NCBI RefSeq assembly: GCF_016919065.1
Contig: NZ_JAFFQA010000042.1
Coordinates: 1-46,843 of the forward strand
Length of the DNA stretch: 46,843 bases
Origin: Desulfobulbus rhabdoformis
Lineage (GTDB): Bacteria; Desulfobacterota; Desulfobulbia; Desulfobulbales; Desulfobulbaceae
Direction: 5' to 3'
Below the pieces are notes generated by a model. That model searched no databases. It had not been told where the DNA came from and was given only the letters and a program-made list of their open reading frames with translations. Positions 1 through 7,356 of this stretch are shown here, one piece after another. The position numbers and the translations under genes are program-made. Within the stretch, counting starts at the first letter, position 1; each line of letters starts with the position of its first letter.

Positions 1-123
1 AAAAAGCGTGTTGTTGGGCGCATCAACACACTGAATAATGTGAGCAATTTTTTGATCGAGAATATTATCGTACATGTCTTTGTAACATTTAGACCAATTC
101 CGAATTTTTCGCACAGCCGCCAT
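1..123 (-). CDS. Partial reading frame running off the left edge, unknown function
   Basis: An ATG at 123 on the minus strand is preceded by a strong ribosome binding site (AGGAGG at 131-136, seven bases upstream) and opens a frame that stays open for 41 codons to the window edge. The visible start is MAAVRKIRNWSKCYKDMYDN, basic and rich in Lys, Asn and Tyr. I do not recognise a family from these residues. The good ribosome binding site makes a real gene likely even though only its N-terminus is visible. The 85 bases upstream are AT-rich and could hold its promoter. Confidence 0.55.
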   Translation of the reverse strand, partial: MAAVRKIRNWSKCYKDMYDNILDQKIAHIIQCVDAPNNTLF

Positions 124-207
124 GATGTAACCTCCTGATTTAACGGGATATTATATCATGTAAAAAGCAGCATTTAAACAAAAAAATAACGTAAAGTATT
201 AAAATTA

Positions 208-369
208 TTAACCAAACAGGCCAACTTCGATCTGCAGAGCAATTCCATAACTATCGGATGCTCCCGTAAAAAGTTCGGCTGCCTCAACTCCGACTGTCGC
301 ATTCCACTCTCCATCCTCTGGCCCGCCAGGCACGAGTATGGTGATTGAGCCAGCTACGTGTGCAGGTGA
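208..369 (-). pseudogene. Possible 3' remnant of a gene (about 53 codons, no start)
   Basis: On the minus strand a frame with coding-like composition ends at a TAA (208-210) and reads back to a TGA at 370-372 without any ATG. The end of the predicted protein (…SDSYGIALQIEVGLFG) looks like a natural C-terminus, with alternating hydrophobic residues and a terminal aromatic as in a beta-rich or outer-membrane protein, but this is only an impression. With no start codon and no ribosome binding site it would be the stump of a deleted gene. The rest of 124-612 shows nothing I can name. Confidence 0.25.
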
Positions 370-612
370 TCAAGAATAACCTGCTCAGCAAAAGCCTGAA
401 CAGTCTGTTTCCTCACTTTCCTCAAGGGTAATCGTAGCATTGCGATACAGAGTAGAGTAACTTGAGCGACTTTATCAGCCCAACTCAACTGTTGCGCATG
501 CGACAGGTGCTGATCTATACCTTTGTTTGAACAGGGAGTGTTGCTCATATCGCGTACAGGATACCGCATTCCCTTCCCATTTTTTCCGTTTCCCCTTGCC
601 TGGTAGGTTCCC

Positions 613-963
613 ATGTCAGCAGAAGAAAATACATGCCCCAAATGCAACTCATCCTACGCCTATTTTGATGGCACCCTCTGGAACTGTCCTGAATGCTCGC
701 ACGAGTGGACAGCTACCACAGAAACAAATGACGATGCAGAAGCTGGACCGCAGTTTGTCGATGCCAACGGCACTCCCCTGCAGGACGGCGACACAGTCAC
801 GATTGTTAAAGCCCTCAAAGTTGGGAAAGAGACGATAAAATCAGGAACAAAGGTAAAAAATATCAGATTGCTGGATGAGCCTGTGAATGGGCATGACATT
901 TCCTGCAAGGTAGCAGGACATGGTTCTATGTATTTGAAATGCTCTGTCGTAAAAAAGGCTTAG
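613..963 (+). CDS. yjdM: YjdM/PhnA family zinc-ribbon protein
   Basis: The 116-residue protein has the full YjdM (formerly PhnA) layout: an N-terminal zinc ribbon with CPKC near residue 9 and CPEC near residue 25, followed by a PhnA domain with the typical run GTPLQDGDTVTIVKALKVG. The family was named for phosphonate use in E. coli, but its biochemical role is not settled and it is often found without phosphonate genes, as here. It stands alone: neighbours on both sides run the other way or are remnants. The length matches the family. The ribosome binding site is weak (TAGGT). A hairpin follows the stop directly, so the gene is probably monocistronic. Confidence 0.93.
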   Translation: MSAEENTCPKCNSSYAYFDGTLWNCPECSHEWTATTETNDDAEAGPQFVDANGTPLQDGDTVTIVKALKVGKETIKSGTKVKNIRLLDEPVNGHDISCKVAGHGSMYLKCSVVKKA

Positions 964-983
964 GGCCTTGCGCCCACTATTTT
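964..983 (+). terminator. Rho-independent terminator after yjdM
   Basis: A short stem GGGC-CTTGC-GCCC directly after the yjdM stop is followed by ACTATTTTTTT. The stem is short but the T-run is good. Confidence 0.5.
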
Positions 984-1012
984 TTTCTTGAGCACATGAC
1001 CAATCCATCATG

Positions 1013-1031
1013 CCCGCCTCTTTTTGGCGGG
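1013..1031. terminator. Hairpin between converging genes
   Basis: Perfect 6-bp stem CCCGCC / GGCGGG with a 7-base loop, lying between the yjdM end and the end of the minus-strand MBL gene. Neither strand has a clear T-run outside the stem; the T-rich part is the loop. It may terminate or stabilise the minus-strand transcript. Confidence 0.4.
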
Positions 1032-1055
1032 TATGGTTGATTCTCGGGGTGTCCT

Positions 1056-1817
1056 TCAAAGCCATAGCGCCCAGTCGCCGTAATCATATTTACCGCTGCC
1101 ATGATGCAATTTCCCCTCGTCCTGCAACTGCCTAAAAGCATCGCGCATGCGAAACAGAATCTCAGGCGCAATGTTCAAGGTGTGATGCGCCGGTAAAACC
1201 CGCTTTACCGGTAGGGCTGCCACCCGTTCAAGCGAGTTGAGGTACGCCTCTGGATCAGTGGAGGGAAAGTAGGCAAACAGCGTGTCTTTATACACCAAAT
1301 CGCCGGTAAAAAGATAGCCGCGCTCCTTTTCCCAAAAGCACATATGCCCCGGTGAATGGCCAGGCGTATGTACTATCTGGACGAAGCGATCTCCAAGATC
1401 AATAATTTCATTATCATTGAGTACCTTGGTCGGCGTCCCCTGAAAGAATTCATATTTGTTTACATCATAGCCTTCCGGCAACTCACAACGGTCAACGACC
1501 ATGCTTTTAATCTGTTCCAGTGTCAGAGGAAACTCTCCACGAAGCCAGTGCAGCTCATTCTGATGCGCGTAAAACTGGGGAAAAAATTTATGGCCGCCAA
1601 TATGGTCCCAGTGAATGTGAGTAGCTATGGCAACAATGGGTTTATCTGTCAGCTTTATGACTTGTTCATGAATATCACAAATTCCTAATCCTGTATCGAT
1701 GAGCAAGCTGCGTTCCGAGCCATTCAGGAGATAACAATGCGTTTCCTCCCAATGGCGGTATTCGCTGATACTGTATGTTTCCTTGTCGAGTTGCTCTACT
1801 GTAAACCAATCATTCAC
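1056..1817 (-). CDS. MBL-fold metallo-hydrolase
   Basis: A 253-residue metallo-beta-lactamase-fold enzyme. The metal site is visible as THIHWDHIGG (residues 66-75), HTPGHSPGH for the third ligand region, FTGDLVYKD for the bridging Asp, and LPAHH near the C-terminus. This is the hydroxyacylglutathione-hydrolase-like arrangement; the substrate cannot be told from sequence. The N-terminus has a typical MBL opening (LLIDTGLG). It is last in a minus-strand run with a VOC/glyoxalase protein and a methyltransferase upstream (47-bp gap to the VOC gene). A glyoxalase-like fold next to an MBL hydrolase hints at small-molecule or thioester detoxification, but that is inference. Confidence 0.88.
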   Translation of the reverse strand: MNDWFTVEQLDKETYSISEYRHWEETHCYLLNGSERSLLIDTGLGICDIHEQVIKLTDKPIVAIATHIHWDHIGGHKFFPQFYAHQNELHWLRGEFPLTLEQIKSMVVDRCELPEGYDVNKYEFFQGTPTKVLNDNEIIDLGDRFVQIVHTPGHSPGHMCFWEKERGYLFTGDLVYKDTLFAYFPSTDPEAYLNSLERVAALPVKRVLPAHHTLNIAPEILFRMRDAFRQLQDEGKLHHGSGKYDYGDWALWL

Positions 1818-1864
1818 GGCACTGTCTCTGTCCTATTCTCAATCGAATTTTTTCTATAAATCCG

Positions 1865-2302
1865 TTACCCGTCCTCTTTTAATTGCATTGCGCCATTCTC
1901 TGTAAACTCAAACATTGGCCCCCAGGCCACCTCCCAGTAATACCCATCAAGATCCGAGAAGTATCCGCTGAAGCCACCCCAAAAAGTATCTTGCGGTTCT
2001 TTGACGATTTTGGCTCCTGCCGATTTCGCCCGTCGTAGAATGTCAATCACCTCATCCTTGCTCCGGGCATTGTGAGCGAGTGTGACGCCACTAAACCCAC
2101 TCCGGGTGAGAGGAATATCGGGAGAAATATCTTCTGCCAGTTTTTCAAAAGGATAGAGCGCAAGCCAGGTTCCCGGGAGTTCAATGAAAGTAATCCCATC
2201 TGATCTCTTGGGAGGAGTGCCGAGCACGGCTTGATAGAAATCTGTCGCTTTGCCTAAATCGGCAACGCCAAGCGTTAAAATTGTAACTCTTGAAATTTTC
2301 AT
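1865..2302 (-). CDS. VOC (glyoxalase/bleomycin-resistance fold) family protein
   Basis: A 145-residue vicinal-oxygen-chelate protein. It begins with the paired beta-alpha-beta module (ISRVTILTLGVADLGKATDFYQ) and ends with the second half carrying FSGYFSDLDGYYWEVAWGP, where the E in YYWEVAW is the usual metal ligand position. Members are lyases, dioxygenases or binding and resistance proteins, and this one cannot be assigned a substrate. The start is an ATG preceded by GTGAG. It begins seven bases after the stop of the upstream methyltransferase gene, so the two are likely co-transcribed. Confidence 0.9.
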   Translation of the reverse strand: MKISRVTILTLGVADLGKATDFYQAVLGTPPKRSDGITFIELPGTWLALYPFEKLAEDISPDIPLTRSGFSGVTLAHNARSKDEVIDILRRAKSAGAKIVKEPQDTFWGGFSGYFSDLDGYYWEVAWGPMFEFTENGAMQLKEDG

Positions 2303-2309
2303 TGTTCAC

Positions 2310-3035
2310 TCACAGTTTAATCCCACCAAACAGCGCCATTTCAAAGGTTTTGAAAAAGCAGTCGACTTCCTGGAAGCCTGTTTCCCGGAGCCATTGGCAC
2401 TGATCTTCAACCAGAGCGGGTTTATTTTCTTGTTTATCCTCGTAATACGACTTTTCAATTTGCTTCATAACATCCTGCTGCTCAGGCTTTGAAAACGACT
2501 TGTTTAGGTGGCCCAGGAAATACCCATCAAAAATCTTACTTATCGCATCAGTCCTGGACCTCACCTGGTCAAGATTCAGAAAAACGCCATGTGTCCCCAG
2601 CAGATTGAATATCTCGGTGTAGAGTTCTTTTTTCCTCTCATCCACCTGATGATGAATAGCGAAACCGGAAACAATAAGATCAAACGATATATTCTTTTCG
2701 AGATTCTGCCCCCAGGATGGTGTAGTAAAATCAGCCTGAATGATCTGGATATTTTTGTTCTCACCTGCTTTTTCAAGCACCTTTGCCAGCATGGGTTCTG
2801 AAAAATCAAGAAAGGTGACCCGAGCGTGCGGAAAGCGGTCCAAAAGCATTCGCCCCAAAATTCCATCACCGCACCCCAAGTCGAGCACCCTTTGCGGATT
2901 CAGATCCCATGCACTTAATAATTCATTGATGACTTGAAGTTGAAGACTTGCGGTGGGGATGAGCCCCCTGACGCCATCCGAAAAAAGTTTCGCTAACTCT
3001 TCAGAGAGCCATTTACTTTGTCTGTCAGTCTGCAT
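2310..3035 (-). CDS. Class I SAM-dependent methyltransferase
   Basis: 241 residues with the SAM-binding motif I VLDLGCGDGILG at about residues 50-61, an acidic motif II (VTFLDFSEPML) and motif III-like IIQADFTTP. The region FDLIVSGFAIHHQ is typical of type 11/12 methyltransferases. The substrate is unknown. It heads a three-gene minus-strand run with the VOC and MBL genes. No membrane segment or signal is seen, so it should be cytoplasmic. Confidence 0.9.
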   Translation of the reverse strand: MQTDRQSKWLSEELAKLFSDGVRGLIPTASLQLQVINELLSAWDLNPQRVLDLGCGDGILGRMLLDRFPHARVTFLDFSEPMLAKVLEKAGENKNIQIIQADFTTPSWGQNLEKNISFDLIVSGFAIHHQVDERKKELYTEIFNLLGTHGVFLNLDQVRSRTDAISKIFDGYFLGHLNKSFSKPEQQDVMKQIEKSYYEDKQENKPALVEDQCQWLRETGFQEVDCFFKTFEMALFGGIKL

Positions 3036-3119
3036 CGGATACTCTCTCCCGCAGTTAATTTTTAAATGATTTTCAGCCTCTGCGTTGAGAGCACCACCCG
3101 TGAATGCCTCCTTTTTGCT

Positions 3120-3515
3120 TCATTTGCTTGCCAAGCTGGAGTTGTTCACCCACCGGAGGGCACTGGCACGGCTCGAAAACACACCGAAATGCCACTTGGG
3201 AACCAACTGCCGCGCGTAATTCACGTAACTTTTCACAATGTCGATGGCATAGCTTTCCTGAACAACAAACGCAACCTTCACATACAGCTGTGTCGTCTGG
3301 GAGGCCACACTGTCTGTTACCGCAGGAAATTCGCCATCTTCTTCAATCACGGAAGACAAGTCTGCATCCAAAAAATCTACGAGTTGGTATCTATGATCAT
3401 CAAATTCGTTATGTCCCTGAATTGCGCCATTGGCAGAGTTAATCTCATCGATAGAGACATCACCGTGGAAGCAAAGATGAAATCCTTTTGAAAAATAACT
3501 CAGTTCATATGACAC
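3120..3515 (-). CDS. Small SpoIIAA/STAS-like protein
   Basis: 131 residues, soluble and acidic. The opening YFSKGFHLCFHGDVSIDEIN followed by HRYQLVDFLDADLSSV resembles the small SpoIIAA-like (STAS/SEC14-related) proteins of environmental proteobacteria, which have a beta strand, a FxGDVT-like turn, then a helix. I am confident it is a real gene but the family is assigned by eye only. It stands alone between the methyltransferase and the phosphatase-like gene. No clear operon link is seen. Confidence 0.6.
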   Translation of the reverse strand: MSYELSYFSKGFHLCFHGDVSIDEINSANGAIQGHNEFDDHRYQLVDFLDADLSSVIEEDGEFPAVTDSVASQTTQLYVKVAFVVQESYAIDIVKSYVNYARQLVPKWHFGVFSSRASALRWVNNSSLASK

Positions 3516-3547
3516 AACTCAACCTCCCGTATTTTTAGAGATGGTAA

Positions 3548-4000
3548 TTAAAGATGAAATTCTACCACCATTGCGTCCATGAATGAAGACCAGATAACAT
3601 CAGGCTTCCAGATTTCCCACATTGGGTCAAAAGCCTCTTCTTCTGATTTTCCTTCTCGAATGAAGAAATAGAGCCCTAAAAAAACAGTTACTCGCTTATT
3701 CGCAGCGCAGTGCACATGGATTTTTTTTCCTTTATTGGATTCCATAGCATGGAAAAATGCCACCAGGTCGCTTTTTAAAGGTCTGTCAAATTGCACAGGG
3801 ATGTGAACATACTGCAGCCCCAGTGATTTGACATATGAGGCTTCGTCTTTGAGGGAATATCTGGGGTCATCGTGAAGCGCTAAGTTGATGAAGACCTCAC
3901 ATCCTTCTTCAGCTAAGGCTGCAATTTCTTTTTCCGTTGGTTGGCCTGAAGTCGAGAGAAAGGGCGTAAGGGGCAAAAAATTATAGATAGTCTCAATCAT
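3548..4000 (-). CDS. Protein-tyrosine-phosphatase-like protein (BLH/DUF442-type)
   Basis: About 150 residues from the ATG at 4000. A TTG at 4054 would add 18 mostly hydrophobic residues, but neither start has a good ribosome binding site. Family features are TSGQPTEKEI near the start, the Asp-bearing loop NLALHDDP, and the phosphate-binding loop HVHCAANKRV. The loop is C-x4-R rather than the textbook C-x5-R of tyrosine phosphatases; I recall the shorter spacing (HCLANYR type) in this bacterial subfamily, so it need not mean loss of activity. The substrate is unknown. It follows the cyclase-family gene with a 69-bp gap. Confidence 0.75.
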   Translation of the reverse strand: MIETIYNFLPLTPFLSTSGQPTEKEIAALAEEGCEVFINLALHDDPRYSLKDEASYVKSLGLQYVHIPVQFDRPLKSDLVAFFHAMESNKGKKIHVHCAANKRVTVFLGLYFFIREGKSEEEAFDPMWEIWKPDVIWSSFMDAMVVEFHL

Positions 4001-4069
4001 TTTGAGGTAGATAGCGTAAAAAAATATAATCAGCAACTTGCCAAGAATATTCAAATATTCAGGGTTTAG

Positions 4070-4708
4070 TCAGGATGGTGCATCCGCCTGTGCATACACC
4101 AAAATCGGTTCCGCATCAACCCCCTGAATCCCCAAAGTATAGGCCCAGCAACGCAAACGACCACCACCGGCCAACGGGGATAGGTCAAGCCCCTCAATAA
4201 TGAGAATATCTTTTTGCAAAAGCTGAATATGGGTCGGGTGGCCTGGTTGTGCCCGCTCTACTCCCGGCTGATCAATCCCCACAAAAAGCAGCGGATGCTG
4301 ACAGAGCCAGGAGGCGGCTTCATCAGTCACACCAGGAAAGTTGGGATCAAAGACCTCTAAGGGGTGTGCCAGCGTTCGAAAAAAGACGGCATCAACTGTC
4401 TTCAAATCCAGGTTTTGAACATGCTCAAGCCCAATGGCTTTGGGAGGTTGTGGGCAAAGATCCACGACTATTGCGGTGAATGCAACAGGAAAACGCTGAT
4501 AGTCACTGGAACACTTACCGCCGTCTATGGCATGGAGAGGATAGTCGACATGGGTGCCGGTGTGGAGCGGTAGATGCAGGGTACTCTCGTGCATGCCGTG
4601 TTCGGCAAAGTTACGCGTTGTTTCGATATGTGGCTTTTTATCTTCAAGATTTTTGTACACCACCATTGATTCGTGTATTGGCAGCGACAGTGACATCCAA
4701 TTAAGCAC
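4070..4708 (-). CDS. Cyclase-family metal-dependent hydrolase (kynurenine formamidase-like)
   Basis: 212 residues with the signature HTGTHVDYPLHA (about residues 49-60), the metal-binding HxGTHxDxPxH motif of the cyclase/kynurenine formamidase superfamily. The start is chosen as a GTG at 4708 because a GGAGG lies six bases upstream; the ATG four codons in has no such site. It begins 16 bases after the zwf stop, so it is probably the third gene of a gnd-zwf operon. No pgl gene (6-phosphogluconolactonase) is present here; whether this hydrolase serves that pathway is only speculation. No tryptophan-breakdown genes are nearby, so kynurenine formamidase activity is unsupported. Confidence 0.85.
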   Translation of the reverse strand: MLNWMSLSLPIHESMVVYKNLEDKKPHIETTRNFAEHGMHESTLHLPLHTGTHVDYPLHAIDGGKCSSDYQRFPVAFTAIVVDLCPQPPKAIGLEHVQNLDLKTVDAVFFRTLAHPLEVFDPNFPGVTDEAASWLCQHPLLFVGIDQPGVERAQPGHPTHIQLLQKDILIIEGLDLSPLAGGGRLRCWAYTLGIQGVDAEPILVYAQADAPS

Positions 4709-4724
4709 GACTGACCTCCGGATT

Positions 4725-6065
4725 TCATTTTAAAAAATCTGCGCTTCCTGCGGGATAAACCACCATCTCTCCTTTACGGGCGTCCAAACGGATGGAATCG
4801 GCAATGCGCCACTGGACCTGCAATTCTTCAAAACTGGTAAACAGGGTTTTGTCCCCCTTCCAGACATCTTTGAGCAGCTTGACATATGCCTCGGGTTTAT
4901 TCCCTATCATTCGGCAGCTGTGACAGTAATCGGCCAACACCTGTTCGATTTCATACTCATACCCAGGAATTTTGGAGTTGAACTGCAGATGCATGCCCTC
5001 CTGGGGAAAAACCTCTATAACCAACTGATTTGGCTCGGCAGCAATTTGTTGGTTGCAACTCACGCAGAGCGGCATCGCCCGGTACGACAGACGAATCTCG
5101 GTTCGCTTCTCGGAGAGTTTTTTCCCGGTTCGGATAATGAACTGTGTGCCTGCCCACTGCGGACTGTCACTGCGGAGCACGGCCTTGATCGCAGTCTCGG
5201 TGGTTGATTCCGGAACCTGTTCACTGTAGCCCGCGTACTGGCCAATCACCTGCGGCCCCTGAGCATCGGGTCGAAGGGTGTTCAAGATATCAATCTTGGC
5301 CCGGCGCAATGACTCAGGGGCAAGATCCTCGGGAGCTGCCATGGCGACCAGCGCAACCATTTGCAGCAGATGGCTCTGAACCATGTCATTAAGAGCCCCG
5401 GCCTGATCGTAATAATCAACCCGTTCTTCAACACCAGCGGTCTCTACCGAGGTGACCTCCACCCGCTCAATGGCGCCCCCGTGCCAGCTCTCGCTGAATA
5501 TGCGATTGGCAAAGCGGATGGTCAGGATATTTCGAATCATCTCCTTGCCCAGATAATGATCGATCCTGTAGAGCTGTTCTTCACTCACCCACTGGAGCAG
5601 CTGCTGTTGAATGGCATCAGCGGAGTGCAGACTGTTCCCAAAGGGTTTTTCCAGTACGAGCCGATGCTCTTCATGCCCTCTGGTCAATAACGCCACCCGA
5701 TGCAGCTCCTTTGCAATAGGTACAAAGGCATCGGGTTTGACCGCTAAAAAGAACAATCGCCTGCCCGCCCGGTCACCTTCCTCTGCATGGATACGCTCAG
5801 CCAGGGCTTGATAGGCATCGCTGTCGTTGAATTCGAGCTTGTGGTAGGTCAATTGATTACGAAGCGACTCGCTCAGCTGAACATCACCTTTAGCCTCGAT
5901 AAATTCAATAAACTGTTCTGTATCCAGAGGACGCCGCCCCAGGCACCAGATACGGCCCATGGGCAACGACTCATCGCTCCACTGTTGCAGGGCTGGAAAG
6001 ATTTTTTTGGCGGCCAGATCACCGGTCGCGCCAAAGATACACAGTAAGCCTTCCTGCTTATCCAT
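4725..6065 (-). CDS. zwf: Glucose-6-phosphate dehydrogenase
   Basis: 446 residues, somewhat shorter than the usual 480-500. The nucleotide-binding loop is FGATGDLAAKK (residues 11-21) and the substrate/catalytic motif RIDHYLGKE is at 167-175, both intact. It oxidises glucose 6-phosphate to 6-phosphogluconolactone in the oxidative pentose phosphate pathway, forming NAD(P)H in the cytoplasm. The ribosome binding site AAGGAG is formed by the last codons of gnd, three bases before the start, which indicates translational coupling. The gene order gnd-zwf-cyclase is on one strand. Confidence 0.96.
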   Translation of the reverse strand: MDKQEGLLCIFGATGDLAAKKIFPALQQWSDESLPMGRIWCLGRRPLDTEQFIEFIEAKGDVQLSESLRNQLTYHKLEFNDSDAYQALAERIHAEEGDRAGRRLFFLAVKPDAFVPIAKELHRVALLTRGHEEHRLVLEKPFGNSLHSADAIQQQLLQWVSEEQLYRIDHYLGKEMIRNILTIRFANRIFSESWHGGAIERVEVTSVETAGVEERVDYYDQAGALNDMVQSHLLQMVALVAMAAPEDLAPESLRRAKIDILNTLRPDAQGPQVIGQYAGYSEQVPESTTETAIKAVLRSDSPQWAGTQFIIRTGKKLSEKRTEIRLSYRAMPLCVSCNQQIAAEPNQLVIEVFPQEGMHLQFNSKIPGYEYEIEQVLADYCHSCRMIGNKPEAYVKLLKDVWKGDKTLFTSFEELQVQWRIADSIRLDARKGEMVVYPAGSADFLK

Positions 6066-6068
6066 GGC

Positions 6069-6974
6069 TCACTCCTTGTTCTTTTTCACCACAGGGTGGT
6101 CGCCAAACTCTCGGCGCATGGCCGCCAGGGATTTTTCTGCATATTTTTCCGTATCCTGGGATTTAAACCGGTTAAAGAGCGCCGTGGCTATGACCGGCGC
6201 GGCCACCTTTTGGCGCACCGCTTCTTCCACCGTCCAGTTGGCTTCTCCTGATGCGGCGACAATGCCCTCGATGGAATCCAGATCCGGCTCTTTAGCCAGG
6301 GCTTGAGCGGTCATATCCATGAGCAGACCCGAGACTATGGAGCCCCTCTGCCAGACGGAGGCGACCTTATCGAGTTGAAAGTGCATCGGCCCGTGTCGTA
6401 AAATCTCCAGCCCTTCGGCAATCGCCTGCATCATGCCGTATTCGATGCCGTTGTGAATCATTTTAACATAGTGTCCAGCACCCGACTCGCCCATCCAGCC
6501 ACAGCCCATGCCACCACTGAGTGCCTCAAAGACTGGTTGCAATAGCTCATAGACATGCTTGTCCCCACCGATCATCAGACAGGCGCCGTTTCGAGCCCCT
6601 TCAGTGCCGCCGCTGGTGCCCACATCCAGAAAATGAATATTGTCCTCACCTAGGGCCTTACCTCTGCGCTGACTGTCCTGGTAACGGGAATTACCGCCGT
6701 CAATGATAATGTCGCCCTCGCTCAGCAAGGGACGAAGCTGGGCAATCATACTGTCCACCGGCTCACCCGCTGGAATCATCAACCAGACAGCCCGGGGAGG
6801 AGTCAAAGCAGCAACAAAGGATTCCAGGTCGCCATGAGCGGTAACAGATTCCTGGGCAAGCTGTTTACGTTTCTCTTCTTTTTCAGTGAAAACAACAATA
6901 TCTACGCCCTTGTCACGGCCGTTAAGTGCCAAAGGCAACCCCATCCTTCCCATACCAATGATACCGAGTTGCAT
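6069..6974 (-). CDS. gnd: 6-phosphogluconate dehydrogenase (decarboxylating), short form
   Basis: 301 residues, the length of the short (GndA/YqeC-like, usually NAD-preferring) 6-phosphogluconate dehydrogenases rather than the 470-residue form. It shows the N-terminal Rossmann loop GIIGMGRMGLPLA, the substrate-binding IIDGGNSRYQDS, the region VGTSGG, and the catalytic-Lys segment GAGHYVKMIHNGIEYG. It converts 6-phosphogluconate to ribulose 5-phosphate. The start has AGGAGATGAACA upstream. It is the first gene of the unit with zwf. Cofactor preference is inferred from length class only. Confidence 0.95.
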   Translation of the reverse strand: MQLGIIGMGRMGLPLALNGRDKGVDIVVFTEKEEKRKQLAQESVTAHGDLESFVAALTPPRAVWLMIPAGEPVDSMIAQLRPLLSEGDIIIDGGNSRYQDSQRRGKALGEDNIHFLDVGTSGGTEGARNGACLMIGGDKHVYELLQPVFEALSGGMGCGWMGESGAGHYVKMIHNGIEYGMMQAIAEGLEILRHGPMHFQLDKVASVWQRGSIVSGLLMDMTAQALAKEPDLDSIEGIVAASGEANWTVEEAVRQKVAAPVIATALFNRFKSQDTEKYAEKSLAAMRREFGDHPVVKKNKE

Positions 6975-7356
6975 TGTTCATCTCCTGATCGGAATTCAGT
7001 CTGTTACGAATTAAAAGCATTGATCAAATGATAATCACCCTCAGCAATCCTGCAGATAATTTCCCTCCTTCAATTCAAGGTGGAAGAGTATATCAAAGTA
7101 AGTGATGGGCTTTGGAGTTCTGTGGAATTATCTGTTGGAGGGAGCTGCAAGATGTCTTTCAGGCTTTCGTACAGGTGAACAATCTGAATTGCTCGGGGGG
7201 AGTATGGGAGACGGTAACGATAGCAAGGTTTCTCTTTTGTCGGGTGTGAGGTCTTTTTGAATAAAGAGCACAAGCCCACAGAGCGCATACTCTCAAGCTG
7301 TCTGCGCCCTGCACCGGATTACTTTTATAGGACACCCTACAATCTTGCTCATGTAT
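6975..7356. other. Intergenic region upstream of gnd
   Basis: About 380 bases between the gnd start and the end of the hybrid kinase gene. The part next to gnd is AT-rich and should hold its promoter, but I could not pick a convincing -35/-10 pair. A 72-codon minus-strand frame at 7070-7288 has no good ribosome binding site and no recognisable content. Confidence 0.4.

Noticed and set aside
354..647. 97-codon minus-strand frame overlapping the yjdM start
   Set aside because: No ribosome binding site and no recognisable domain; it overlaps the start of a well-supported gene on the other strand.
7070..7288. 72-codon minus-strand frame upstream of gnd
   Set aside because: Only a poor ribosome binding site, low-complexity Ser/Pro-rich content and no known family; most likely chance.
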